From contig CAYGSA010000001.1 of the NCBI GenBank assembly GCA_964352375.1, positions 62,001 through 126,000 on the forward strand: a stretch of DNA of 64,000 bases. Reading direction: 5' to 3'. The notes beneath the pieces were generated by a model. That model saw only the letters and a list, made by a program, of their open reading frames with translations, made no database searches and was not told where the DNA came from. Below, in pieces: positions 35,106 through 44,409 of this stretch. Every line of letters starts with the position of its first letter. The stretch's first letter is position 1. The stretch comes from UBA1672 sp964352375 (GTDB lineage Bacteria > Pseudomonadota > Alphaproteobacteria > Micavibrionales > Micavibrionaceae). The position numbers and the translations under genes were made by a program.

Positions 35106-36152
35106 ATATTTTCTCACGCTTATGATATTATCCTGTATAATAAATTAGATAACAGCGGAAATAGAACGATAGTCACACAATCAGAACTTAGAGACGCAGA
35201 ACTTCCCGATGGGTGGGACTATGTTAACTATGAGCCTTATGGTCACCATGTTGACGTTTTGCGGGCGCGTGCTAGAGGAGATAATCCACACTCCAAGATT
35301 TCCTATTTTGCGGGTTTTAAGCCGGATCCGAGTAATTTTCATTGCAGACGTATCGAGGCTTATCAGCGCGCAGGATACGAGGTTGACTTTCTTTTGATGC
35401 CAGAAGTGGGTAGTCGTACAGATTATTTTGACAAATATGCATGATTGTTGAGCGGCATTTTACTCGACAGACACCCTGATGGTCATTTTGTTGATAATAC
35501 ACATCATTATATTTTTGCTAATTCTATTAGTGGTCGATCATTTGTAAGAAGTCTGTTTGATGAACCCTTTGCCAATAATATTGGGCATGATTATACAGGC
35601 GGCATTATTTCCGCAGCGCATTTCAGTTCCCCATTTCGGGATAGTAAAGCTTTGAATTTAGTTTACCCACCTTATGCACGTTTGTTTTGGAATTTTCAAA
35701 ATGGTCAGGCTCCATTAGATTGGGCCCTCCCCGCGGTACATAAAGTCAAATCATTTATTAAGAATGGTACGGAAGAGAATGCAAATTATATTGCACATTT
35801 TTCAAAAGAAGGCTCTCCTACGCACGGTCAAATTATGTCTTCTATCTGGAGTGGTGAAGCCTTGGAGCGAGAACTATCTCAAAAAGAGGCACCTCAGGCT
35901 GCAATAGATTTTCCACTTGTCATGTTTGCGGGAAGCGAAGATTTTGTCTCAAAAAAATCGTCAATTCAGAATTTAGCGGAGAAATTAGGAGCAGAGTTCA
36001 TGGAACTAAATGCTAATCATGACCTTTCTTTACAATCACGGAATGCTCAGAACTTTGCATTTTTTCATATGTGCAAAGCCGCTATAGAGCGTGATATAGC
36101 CAAATCACACGACGTGCCCATTGACGACATCTGTGTTGCCGCACCTTCATGA
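35106..36152 (+). pseudogene. Alpha/beta-hydrolase-like gene broken by in-frame TGA
   Basis: One frame encodes a coherent protein of about 330 residues but carries a TGA at 35442-35444. Before it comes HHVDVLRARARGDNPHSKIS and PSNFHCRRIEAYQRAGYEV; after it LSGILLDRHPDGHF through to the natural stop at 36150. The second part has a nucleophile-like FANSISGRS, an acid in FAGSEDFVSK and His in NANHDLSLQ, a plausible catalytic triad. No ATG or GTG with a ribosome site occurs before the stop; the frame opens at 35106. TGA is a normal stop elsewhere (e.g. dut), so recoding is unlikely. Either a decaying gene or a base error. Confidence 0.7.
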
Positions 36153-36174
36153 TATCAGGCCGCTTTTGCTTTGC

Positions 36175-37410
36175 CTACGAAGCAATGCCAACGGCATTGT
36201 TGGTGCTACCAATGAGCGCGGCGCATGCGTTTTGGATGCGTTTACAAGCTTCGCGGAGGTTATCTTCTGAGGTAGCATAGGAAATACGGAAGTACGGGGA
36301 CAGTCCAAATGCCGTTCCTTGCACGCAGGCAACCCCTTCGCTTTCGAGTAGATAGGTCACAAAGTCTTCGTCATTTTCGATTGTATTGCCTTGAGGTGTT
36401 GTTTTGCCGATTGTCCCTTCGCAGGATGGGAACACATAGAATGCGCCTTCTGGTTTGAGGCATGAAATGCCTTTTGCGTCGTTTAGCATCTCAACAACCA
36501 TGTCGCGGCGGGTCTTAAATGCGTCGTTACGTTCCTTAAGGAATGACTGATCCCCGTTCAGCGCGGCGACAGCGGCGGCTTGTGATATGGATGATGGGTT
36601 TGATGTGCTTTGGCTCTGCACCTTTGCCATTGCCTTGATCAAGTCTTTTGGACCGCCTGCGTACCCAATACGCCAGCCTGTCATGGCGTATGATTTTGAC
36701 ACGCCGTTGATTGTCAAAGTGCGGTCATAAAGTTTTGGCTCGACTTGAGCCGGTGTTGCAAATTTGAACCCGTCATAGACGAGATGTTCATACATGTCAT
36801 CTGTCATGATATAGACATGCGGGTGTTTCATCAGCACGTCAGTGAGCGCTTTGAGTTCATCATGCGTATATGCACCGCCCGTTGGGTTTGACGGTGAATT
36901 GAAAATGAGCCATTTGGTTTTTGGTGTGATTGCCGATTCGAGCTGCTGCGCGGTGAGCTTGAAATTTTTATCTTCTTTGCATTCAACGGTCACGGGCGTT
37001 CCTTCAGCGAGCAGAACCATATCGGGGTATGACACCCAAAATGGCGCAGGGATGATGACTTCGTCGCCGGGATTCACAGAAGCCATCAGCGCGTTATAGA
37101 GCACCTGTTTACCACCTGTTCCAACTGTGATTTGATCTCGGCTGTAGGTTAAATCATTGTCGCGCTTGAACTTTGCGATGATGGCGTCTTTCAAGGCAGG
37201 CGTTCCATCTACGGCGGTGTATTTTGTGTCACCATTTTTGATGGCTAAGTAAGCAGCTTCCTTTACGAAGTCAGGCGTATCGAAATCAGGCTCCCCTGCT
37301 CCGAGGCCGATCACATCACGACCTGCCGCTTTAAGTTCTTTCGCTTTATTCGTCACTGCTATTGTAGGTGACGGTTTGATGCGGCTCAGCCGGTCAGCGA
37401 TCAGGGACAT
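36175..37410 (-). CDS. Aspartate aminotransferase (class I, PLP)
   Basis: 411 residues of the Igamma group typical of alphaproteobacteria: SLIADRLSRIKPSPT, GLGAGEPDFDTPDFVK, FNSPSNPTGGAYT, the PLP lysine in GVSKSYAMTGWRIGYAGG and the carboxylate-binding FRISYATSEDNL. Interconverts aspartate and oxaloacetate, with possible prephenate activity in this group. The C-terminus is about ten residues longer than usual (GSTNNAVGIAS). It follows the phosphotransferase gene on the same strand. Confidence 0.94.
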   Translation of the reverse strand: MSLIADRLSRIKPSPTIAVTNKAKELKAAGRDVIGLGAGEPDFDTPDFVKEAAYLAIKNGDTKYTAVDGTPALKDAIIAKFKRDNDLTYSRDQITVGTGGKQVLYNALMASVNPGDEVIIPAPFWVSYPDMVLLAEGTPVTVECKEDKNFKLTAQQLESAITPKTKWLIFNSPSNPTGGAYTHDELKALTDVLMKHPHVYIMTDDMYEHLVYDGFKFATPAQVEPKLYDRTLTINGVSKSYAMTGWRIGYAGGPKDLIKAMAKVQSQSTSNPSSISQAAAVAALNGDQSFLKERNDAFKTRRDMVVEMLNDAKGISCLKPEGAFYVFPSCEGTIGKTTPQGNTIENDEDFVTYLLESEGVACVQGTAFGLSPYFRISYATSEDNLREACKRIQNACAALIGSTNNAVGIAS

Positions 37411-37424
37411 AGGGTCGTTCCTTA

Positions 37425-38390
37425 CTATAAGTTTTCAAATGTTTGTCGAATTCTGTTCCCATCTAAATCTAATGGCTTTTCAAAATCAACCCCTTCTTTA
37501 TCGAACCAGTCTTTTAATGGCTTGAGTATCGGGTTTTTTAGATTTTCCTGCATATAGTTTTGCAGGCGTGGGATGTGCTTAAGATATTGATCACGACCCT
37601 GCTCTGCGGCGAGCATGATGAAAAGCCCCAGAACACGTCCATGGAATTGCGCGGACAAGACGTGATACCAGTTCATGAAGTTTTCTTTGTCTTTTATATC
37701 CGCACAGTACTTATTGATCATTGCGTTTCGTATATCTACAGGGACGTCAACTCGTGCATCTTCTAAAAGATTCAGGAGGTCGTAGGGCAACGGGCCAAGA
37801 AAAGCATCTTGAAAGTCAATGAGGGCGCACTCCTGTTTCTTGGTATAGATCAAATTTTCGAGATGATAATCGCCGTGCACGAAACCTTGCGGACATACAG
37901 GAAGGCTCTGCTCTATGTTATTCAAGATATTCAAGAATTCGTCTGGATTGACCCTTTTTTGTTGCTGATAGCATGCGTAATAATCAATGAGTTGCCTTCG
38001 CTTGGTGTAAATCCCTGTATCTTTGTAGTCTGGCAACTCTGGCGGTTTCGAATTTTTGAGTTTGATCAGAACATCTGTTGCAAGGGTGTAGAGATGCTGC
38101 GGGTTTGAACTTATGGTCTTGCCGAAGGACGCTGCGCCTAAATCTTCGATAATTGCTGCGCACTTTTCCTCGCTATGCTGCACTATGACTGGCGCCCTAA
38201 CACTTTGATCCTTAAGCCATTTTGCGATATTTATAAAGTTTTTCAGTTCGCAGTGTGTTTGTTTGTTTGCGTTTGGATATTGCATCAAAATGACGTTTTC
38301 ACCATTCAGTTTGCCGCGATAATATCTGCGCGGGGAGACGTCTCCGGGGATTTCAACCAGGTCATTGATTAAAGATTTCAAGTCACTCAT
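37425..38390 (-). CDS. APH-family phosphotransferase (AmgK-like sugar kinase)
   Basis: 321 residues with the aminoglycoside phosphotransferase fold. The catalytic loop FVHGDYHLENLIY, metal-binding LIDFQDAFLGPLPYDLLNLLEDAR and an N-terminal ATP-binding part are seen. The DFQDA-GP-x-YDL pattern fits AmgK-type anomeric MurNAc/GlcNAc kinases of peptidoglycan recycling better than antibiotic kinases. MurU is not beside it here, so the substrate is uncertain. It overlaps the small upstream gene by four bases. Confidence 0.8.
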   Translation of the reverse strand: MSDLKSLINDLVEIPGDVSPRRYYRGKLNGENVILMQYPNANKQTHCELKNFINIAKWLKDQSVRAPVIVQHSEEKCAAIIEDLGAASFGKTISSNPQHLYTLATDVLIKLKNSKPPELPDYKDTGIYTKRRQLIDYYACYQQQKRVNPDEFLNILNNIEQSLPVCPQGFVHGDYHLENLIYTKKQECALIDFQDAFLGPLPYDLLNLLEDARVDVPVDIRNAMINKYCADIKDKENFMNWYHVLSAQFHGRVLGLFIMLAAEQGRDQYLKHIPRLQNYMQENLKNPILKPLKDWFDKEGVDFEKPLDLDGNRIRQTFENL

Positions 38391-38776
38391 TTTTTATCGC
38401 GGGTTTTCGCGGCGAGTTTGTGGATTGCATCTATGTGTTGTTTTGACGCAGTTTTACGCTTGCCTGTGTTTACGGCTGTTTCTTGACCGAATACGGTGAC
38501 GTCGGATGATGCTATGGCGCGGAGGAGGTCCATGCCGAAATTTTCACCTTTTAATGTCTCTACTGCATCGGGGTTGCGCTGTTCCAGCTCTGCACGGCCT
38601 GATGCGACGCGTTCTACTTGATAGGCAATAATTCCCTCAAGATGTGGTTGCGTCAGTGATTTGAGCAATACGGGGTCATCTTGTGCGAGCATAGCGATTT
38701 GACGGCGGGCTTGCGCTTCGTTTCCGCCTGTTAGTTTAAGCGCTTCACGGATTTTTTTTTCGGCGTATTGGGTCAT
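38387..38776 (-). CDS. Small uncharacterised protein
   Basis: 129 residues. ATG 38774-38776 is chosen, with AAGGA nine bases before it; another ATG seven codons upstream has none. Start MTQYAEKKIREALKLTGGNEAQARRQIAMLAQDD is helical, resembling small alphaproteobacterial proteins of unknown function often beside repair genes. The C-terminus is basic (KTASKQHIDAIHKLAAKTRDKK). Coupled to the phosphotransferase by ATGA-like overlap. Confidence 0.75.
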   Translation of the reverse strand: MTQYAEKKIREALKLTGGNEAQARRQIAMLAQDDPVLLKSLTQPHLEGIIAYQVERVASGRAELEQRNPDAVETLKGENFGMDLLRAIASSDVTVFGQETAVNTGKRKTASKQHIDAIHKLAAKTRDKK

Positions 38777-38805
38777 GGGCGTGATTCCTTTTATCATACT
38801 CTAAT

Positions 38806-38865
38806 CATCATTGCGTGTCTTGTCCATGCAATCCATGGATCACACAGATAAACCGTGTGATGACG
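38806..38865 (-). repeat. Double-hairpin palindromic repeat, intergenic copy
   Basis: Sixty bases made of two adjacent hairpins around a central CCATGG: ATTGCGTG/CATGCAAT and TCACAC/GTGTGA, bounded by CATCA and TGACG. It shares a continuous 19-base core (TGCAATCCATGGATCACAC) and the outer arms with the element inside mfd at 41298-41358, in opposite orientation. Loops differ; one base of length differs. Confidence 0.85.
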
Positions 38866-38901
38866 TTTGTGGCGGCGGGATGAACTTTAAGTGTCGCAGC
38901 T

Positions 38902-41900
38902 CTATAGCTCCGCGAGTTCTTTAATCAACGTTTGCACGCCTTTTATACGGTGCGCCGTTTTTGACCAATCGCGCACGACGGAGAGTCGTTGATCCGGCCT
39001 GATTTTCACTGATCCTGCTTTTTTGCCGATCCACCCCATGAGCGCTTCGACGTTTGGCGGTCTGTTATCTTTGAAGGCAATGAGGCCGCCTTTTGGCCCT
39101 GCGTCGATGTTTGATACGCCTGCGCGCTTGCAGCGTTGTTTGATCTCCAGAATTTCGAGGAGGTTTTCGACTTCGTCCGGGAGCTTGCCGAAGCGGTCAA
39201 TCATTTCGGCGGCGAATCCGTCAATTTCGTCTCGTTCATCGAGGTCATTGAGCCTGCGATAGAGGCTCATGCGCACGGCGAGGTCTTCGACGTAGCTTTC
39301 GGGGATGAGCATGGATGCACCGATATTGATTTGGGGTGACCAGTCTTCTTGTACGTCATCCATATCTGTGACACCTGCTTTTGCGGCGGCGACGGCTTCT
39401 TCTAGCATTTGCTGGTAAAGCTCTACGCCGATTTCGCGGATGTGACCTGATTGTGCGTCACCAAGGAGGTTCCCTGCCCCGCGAATATCCATGTCATGAC
39501 TGGCGAGCTGGAAGCCTGAGCCGAGTGTGTCGAGTGTTTCCATGACCTCAAGACGTTTTTGCGCATTCGGGTTCAAAATTGCGTTTGGTTGATAGGTCAG
39601 GTATGCGTAAGCGCGGACTTTTGACCTGCCGATGCGTCCACGAATCTGGTAAAGCTGCGCAAGGCCGAACATGTCGGCGCGGTGGATAATCATTGTGTTG
39701 GCGCGCGGGATGTCGATACCGCTTTCGATGATATTGGTGGCGAGTAAGACATCATATTGCCCGTCATAAAACTCTGTCATGCGATCTTCGAGGTCAGTTG
39801 CACTGAGTTGCCCGTGCGCTTCGATGATTTTTAGTTCTGGCACGATTTCCTTGAGCATATCCTGAATTTGTGGCAGGTCTTTTAAACGCGGAACGACATA
39901 GAAGCTTTGCCCGCCACGGTAATGTTCGCGAAGTAATGCGTCGCGAATGACCATGTGGTCAATTGGCATAACAAATGATCGGATCGCGAGGCGATCAACG
40001 GGCGGTGTTGTTATCAAGCTCATTTCCTTCACGCCCGTTAGCGACATTTGCAATGTTCGCGGGATTGGTGTAGCCGTGAGCGTCAAGACATGGATGGTGC
40101 TTTTGAGTTCTTTGAGCTTTTCTTTTTGTTTTACGCCAAACTTTTGTTCTTCATCGACAATCAATAAGCCCAGGTTTTCGAATTTTATGGACTTGGCAAA
40201 CAGTGCGTGCGTTCCGATCACGATTTGAACGGAACCATCAGCCATCCCTTCCTTTGCTTGTTTACTTTCTTTTGCTGTTACCATGCGTGAAAGTTGCGCG
40301 ATGCGAATGCCTGTCCCTTCGAACCGTTTAATAAAGTTGTTATAATGCTGACGTGATAGAAGTGTTGTAGGGACAACGACGGCAACCTGCACGCCTGACA
40401 TTGCTGCGACATATGCTGCGCGTAGGGCAACTTCTGTTTTGCCAAACCCAACATCACCACAGACCAAGTGATCCATGGGATATGTGCCTGCCATGTTCTC
40501 AAGCACAGCGTTAATGCTGCGCTCTTGGTCTTCTGTTTCGTTGTAGGGAAAGCGCGCAGTGAATTCGTTATAGAGTTCTGGGCTGATTTGCAATGAGTCG
40601 GATTTTTTGAGCTGGCGCGCCGCAGCGATGCCAAGAAGTTTATCGGCGATCTCCATGAGGTTTTTCTTGGCTTTTGCTTTTCGCGCCTGCCAGCCTGCGC
40701 CGCCCAACTTATCGAGCTGTGTTGTGCCCTCGTCCGCGCCGAACCTTGAGAGAGTTTCGAGATTCATGACGGGGACGTAGAGGCGATCTCCACCAGAATA
40801 TTCGATTTTCAGGCAATCATTGACTACGCCTGCGGCATTGATGGTTTCAAGCTCTAAGAACCGCCCTATTCCGTGATCAACATGAACTACCAGATCTCCT
40901 TCTGCGAGCGCCGAAACTTCTGTTAGGAAATTATCGGCTTTGCGTGTTTTTCTGGCTTTGCGGGCGAGGCGATCTCCGAGGATATCCTGTTCTGTTACAA
41001 CAGTCAGGTCAGGGGCGGCGAATCCATGATCTAACGGTAAAACTTTAAGGTCATAGAGCGATTCATCGATCCCGGCATTATCCATGAGGCTTTTTAGGCG
41101 CGCTCTAGACCCTTCACTGTAAGCCGCAATCATGCACGTATTTTGATTGACTATGTGACGCTTGAGCTCGGCGAAAACATCGCCATCAGGGAGCGCACGG
41201 ATATCGGCGAAGTCCCTGCCCTTACGCGCGCCGCGATCGGGCATGTTTTCTTCGGGCGCTTTGAAGGGGGATAGAGTGAGCGGGGCTTTGCCAGAAACGT
41301 CATCACACGCCCGGTGCGTGTGATCCATGGATTGCACGAACGGGGCCGTGCAATGACGAGCTGTTGTAATATCTGTCCATTGCTGCGGCAGGATGTAGAG
41401 TTTTTCGGGTGGCAGAGGGTTATAATTGCCCTTGTCTTGCAGACTTTTGCGGGTTTGGTAAAAATCTTCGACCTGTTCCATGCGCTCGCGGTAGGCGTCT
41501 TGGGCGTGAGCGTCCAGCGTGACTTGTGTATCGGGTGCATAGTCGAATATGGTTTCCATCTTCTCATAGAAAAGTGGTAGCCAGTGCTCCATGCCGTTAT
41601 AGCGACGGCCAGATGATACAGCTTCGTATAACGGGTCATCGCGTTGATCCACACCAAATGCGTCACGGTATGCGCCGCGAAAGCGTGCAATGGATGGTTC
41701 ATCAAGAAAGAATTCTGTGATTGGCTTTAAGGATATTTCCTTAAGTGCGCCTTCTGTGCGCTGTGATATCGGATCGAACGGTTTGATGCTTTCGATTTCA
41801 TCGCCGAATAGATCAATACGTAAGGGGTGATGGTAGCCTGATGAATAGAGATCAATAATTCCGCCGCGGATTGCAAAATCACCTGGCTCACGTACTGTGT

Positions 41901-42384
41901 CATTTCGAATATAGCCATTTTGCATGAGATATAACGTAAGATGATCGAGATCAAGTGCGCCCCCCACCTTGGCGGACAGTGAAGATTCGCGTAAAATAGA
42001 GCGTGGCATAACCCGTTGAAGCGCTGCGTTCACGCTTGTCAGCAAAACTCGAGGGTAGCGCTTTTTTTCATTTTCCCACGCCATCAACTGGGTTAGACAT
42101 GCTACACGCTCTGCCACGAGATCACCATGCGGAGAAATACGGTCATATGGTAAGCAATCCCAAGCGGGCAGCGTCAAAACCTTTACATCAGGCGCGAAAA
42201 ATTCAAGCAGCCCTTGCAATGTATCCACACGTGTATCATCAAGAGCAATATGCACCACGACACCATCCTGCGCCATGCAAGCACGTGCCTTTTCAGCCAG
42301 TATACGTGCATCCTCTCCCTCTGGCGCGCCGTAAAGGATGTTTTGCGCTTGTGTTTGGTTCGGTTCATGCGCTAGATTATTCAC
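38902..42384 (-). CDS. mfd: Transcription-repair coupling factor Mfd
   Basis: 1160 residues. It pushes stalled RNA polymerase off lesions and recruits UvrA. Order: UvrB-like domains 1-2 (about 15-340), a linker that contains the repeat-derived insert (R343-D362), D3, the RNAP-interacting CarD-like domain (EGDLVVHVDHGIGRFLELE, near 490), the RecG-like motor with Walker A GDVGFGKTEVALRAA and DEEQ box (LIVDEEQKFGV), and the C-terminal D7. Upstream lie btaAB, divergent. Except for the insert the protein appears normal. Confidence 0.97.
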   Translation of the reverse strand: MNNLAHEPNQTQAQNILYGAPEGEDARILAEKARACMAQDGVVVHIALDDTRVDTLQGLLEFFAPDVKVLTLPAWDCLPYDRISPHGDLVAERVACLTQLMAWENEKKRYPRVLLTSVNAALQRVMPRSILRESSLSAKVGGALDLDHLTLYLMQNGYIRNDTVREPGDFAIRGGIIDLYSSGYHHPLRIDLFGDEIESIKPFDPISQRTEGALKEISLKPITEFFLDEPSIARFRGAYRDAFGVDQRDDPLYEAVSSGRRYNGMEHWLPLFYEKMETIFDYAPDTQVTLDAHAQDAYRERMEQVEDFYQTRKSLQDKGNYNPLPPEKLYILPQQWTDITTARHCTAPFVQSMDHTHRACDDVSGKAPLTLSPFKAPEENMPDRGARKGRDFADIRALPDGDVFAELKRHIVNQNTCMIAAYSEGSRARLKSLMDNAGIDESLYDLKVLPLDHGFAAPDLTVVTEQDILGDRLARKARKTRKADNFLTEVSALAEGDLVVHVDHGIGRFLELETINAAGVVNDCLKIEYSGGDRLYVPVMNLETLSRFGADEGTTQLDKLGGAGWQARKAKAKKNLMEIADKLLGIAAARQLKKSDSLQISPELYNEFTARFPYNETEDQERSINAVLENMAGTYPMDHLVCGDVGFGKTEVALRAAYVAAMSGVQVAVVVPTTLLSRQHYNNFIKRFEGTGIRIAQLSRMVTAKESKQAKEGMADGSVQIVIGTHALFAKSIKFENLGLLIVDEEQKFGVKQKEKLKELKSTIHVLTLTATPIPRTLQMSLTGVKEMSLITTPPVDRLAIRSFVMPIDHMVIRDALLREHYRGGQSFYVVPRLKDLPQIQDMLKEIVPELKIIEAHGQLSATDLEDRMTEFYDGQYDVLLATNIIESGIDIPRANTMIIHRADMFGLAQLYQIRGRIGRSKVRAYAYLTYQPNAILNPNAQKRLEVMETLDTLGSGFQLASHDMDIRGAGNLLGDAQSGHIREIGVELYQQMLEEAVAAAKAGVTDMDDVQEDWSPQINIGASMLIPESYVEDLAVRMSLYRRLNDLDERDEIDGFAAEMIDRFGKLPDEVENLLEILEIKQRCKRAGVSNIDAGPKGGLIAFKDNRPPNVEALMGWIGKKAGSVKIRPDQRLSVVRDWSKTAHRIKGVQTLIKELAEL
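41298..41358 (-). repeat. Double-hairpin palindromic repeat inside mfd, translated in frame
   Basis: Sixty-one bases: hairpin ATCACACGC/GCGTGTGAT, central CCATGG, hairpin ATTGCACG/CGTGCAAT, outer arms CGTCA/TGACG. On the mfd strand it is read as RHCTAPFVQSMD then HTHRACDD, interrupting the linker between WTDITTA and SGKAPLTLSPF. Related to the copy at 38806-38865. Confidence 0.9.
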
Positions 42385-42415
42385 AGTCAGCCCTTATCGT
42401 TCATTTAGATTCCAT

Positions 42416-42444
42416 TTGCGTGGTATGGGCTTTTTATATATAGA
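42416..42444 (+). promoter_or_regulatory. Predicted promoter of btaAB
   Basis: TTGCGT (42416-42421), 17 bases, TATAGA (42439-42444), about 33 bp before the btaA ATG. No Pho box was recognised, though betaine-lipid genes are often phosphate-regulated. Confidence 0.4.
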
Positions 42445-42477
42445 TTTCACTCTATTTCAAGAGGGACGGAAGATTAG

Positions 42478-43734
42478 ATGAATTCAGGTGCACAGTTGAA
42501 ACAAGAGTCTGAGACATTTGCAGATAAGAGCTTGCTAAAAGGCGCAGTTCACGATAACAAGGCCACGTCTAAGCGAGGGCTTCAGGAACGCATGTTTACA
42601 ATGGCCTTTAGCGGCTTTGTTTATCCGCAAATCTGGGAAGATCCTGAGGTTGATATTCCTGCGATGAAGATCACGAAAAAGTCTGACATCATGACTATCT
42701 GTTCTGGTGGGTGTAATATGATGAATTATCTGACTGAGAACCCGAATTCTGTGACTGCGGTTGATTTGAACCCTGCGCATGTTGCACTAGGGCGTTTAAA
42801 AATTGCTGCGCTCAAGTACCTTCCTGATTATGAGAGCTTCTTTTTGTTTTTTGGATGTGCAGATGATCCGAAAAATATTGAAAATTACGATCACTATATT
42901 GCCCCGCACCTGGATAACTTCACCCGTAAATTTTGGGAGAAGAAGGTAGTTCCGCATGGGCGGCGGATTAATATGTTCAAGAAGAACATTTATCGTTTTG
43001 GTTTGCTCGGAAAATTTATTGGCGTTGTACACCGCGTATCGAAAATATACGGCAAAGACCCGCGTGACATTCTAAAGGCGCGCACAATGGAGGAGCAGAA
43101 AATTATTTTTGATCGCACCCTTGCCCCATTGTTTGAGAAAAAATTTGTTAAGGCCATGTGTAATAAGCCCGAATCGCTTTATGGGCTTGGTATTCCTCCT
43201 GCGCAGTTTGATGAACTTAACGAGTCTGCGAAAGGTGATATGGCGTCATTATTGAAGGCTCGCCTTGAACGCATGGCATGTCAGTTCCCTATTGAAGATA
43301 ACTATTTTGCATGGCAGGCGTTTAACCGTGGTTATGACCGTGAGAAGAAACAGGCAGTGCCGCGCTATCTTAAAGAAGAGAATTACGAAACGCTGAAGGC
43401 TAATATTGATAAAGCACAAGTTATTCACGGTACAATTACAGATTATCTTGATGCCCGTGGGCCAGAGAGCATGGATTGCTTTGTATTCCTTGATGCGCAA
43501 GATTGGATGAACGCGGAGCAACTTAACGAACTTTGGGCAGCGGTTCGTGCAGCCGCCAAGCCTGGTGCACGTGTCATATTCCGCACTGCAGGTGATGATA
43601 GCCCGCTTGAGGAGGCTTTAAGTCCTGAAAACCTCGATCCGTGGGATTATGATGCGTCATTGGCTGCACCACGCAACGAACAAGATCGCTCATCAATCTA
43701 TGGTGGCTTTCATACCTATACGTTAAAGAAATAA
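42478..43734 (+). CDS. btaA: BtaA: SAM:diacylglycerol 3-amino-3-carboxypropyltransferase (DUF3419)
   Basis: 418 residues. First enzyme of the betaine lipid DGTS: it moves the homoserine part of SAM to diacylglycerol. FVYPQIWEDPEVDIPAMKI, IMTICSGGCNMMNYL with the SAM site, VDLNPAHVALGRLK and SMDCFVFLDAQDWM are DUF3419 features. GGAAG lies before the ATG. Together with btaB it lets the cell replace phospholipids by a phosphorus-free lipid, known as a low-phosphate response in rhizobia and Rhodobacter. Confidence 0.9.
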   Translation: MNSGAQLKQESETFADKSLLKGAVHDNKATSKRGLQERMFTMAFSGFVYPQIWEDPEVDIPAMKITKKSDIMTICSGGCNMMNYLTENPNSVTAVDLNPAHVALGRLKIAALKYLPDYESFFLFFGCADDPKNIENYDHYIAPHLDNFTRKFWEKKVVPHGRRINMFKKNIYRFGLLGKFIGVVHRVSKIYGKDPRDILKARTMEEQKIIFDRTLAPLFEKKFVKAMCNKPESLYGLGIPPAQFDELNESAKGDMASLLKARLERMACQFPIEDNYFAWQAFNRGYDREKKQAVPRYLKEENYETLKANIDKAQVIHGTITDYLDARGPESMDCFVFLDAQDWMNAEQLNELWAAVRAAAKPGARVIFRTAGDDSPLEEALSPENLDPWDYDASLAAPRNEQDRSSIYGGFHTYTLKK

Positions 43735-43737
43735 CAC

Positions 43738-44409
43738 ATGGCTCCACGCGATATGGCTCATACTCCAAGCGAAACTGAGATGAAGTCCAACATGGATAAA
43801 ATGTACCGCTGGACGCGCCATATTTATGATCTGACACGTAAATATTATTTACTTGGACGTGACCATCTTATCCAAAACCTCGATGCACAAACGGGTCAGG
43901 TTATTGTTGAGGTGGGATGTGGTACGGCGCGGAATCTTGTCAAGATTTCAAAAGCTTATCCCGATGCAGAGCTTTTTGGTCTGGATGCGTCAGATGAGAT
44001 GCTCAAGACCGCGCAGAAGAATATTGAAGGGCGTTCTAACATCACATTACGTCAAGCTTTTTCACAAAGCTTTGACCCGAAAACGCATTTTGGATTGAAT
44101 CAGCCAATTGATAAGATCGTGTTTTCTTATTCCCTTTCAATTATACCACCATGGCAGGAATCGATTGATCATGCACTTGAACTTTTGCCTGAGGGTGGAG
44201 AAATTCATATTGTTGATTTTGGCGGTCAGAAGAACCTCCCTGCTCCTGTGAGCACGTTTATTTTCTGGTGGCTCAAGATGTTTCATGTTTACTACAAGCC
44301 AGAGATTTTGGCTTATTTTCATCGCCTTGAAGTAGAGAAAAAAGGGTCGTTAGAGGTTCAGAATCTCTATAAGGGCTATACGTATCATGCGGTGTTTAAG
44401 AAAGTTTAG
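43738..44409 (+). CDS. btaB: BtaB: betaine-lipid N-methyltransferase
   Basis: 223 residues, class I SAM-dependent methyltransferase. MYRWTRHIYDLTRKYYLLGRD is the recognisable BtaB start; SAM motif VIVEVGCGTARNLV, acidic FGLDASDEML, then VFSYSLSIIPPWQ follow. It adds three methyl groups to the diacylglyceryl-homoserine made by BtaA. Starts three bases after the btaA stop, so they form an operon. It ends directly against the convergent nuclease-like gene. Confidence 0.9.
   Translation: MAPRDMAHTPSETEMKSNMDKMYRWTRHIYDLTRKYYLLGRDHLIQNLDAQTGQVIVEVGCGTARNLVKISKAYPDAELFGLDASDEMLKTAQKNIEGRSNITLRQAFSQSFDPKTHFGLNQPIDKIVFSYSLSIIPPWQESIDHALELLPEGGEIHIVDFGGQKNLPAPVSTFIFWWLKMFHVYYKPEILAYFHRLEVEKKGSLEVQNLYKGYTYHAVFKKV

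Noticed and set aside
35442..35444. TGA read as selenocysteine or tryptophan
   Set aside because: TGA ends many genes here (coaBC, dut, recG), no SECIS-like hairpin is evident, and the gene also lacks a start, so decay or error is simpler.
40455..40480. GTGATCCATGG match within mfd motor domain
   Set aside because: It encodes the conserved PMDHLVCGD segment, present in all Mfd proteins, and has no palindromic arms.
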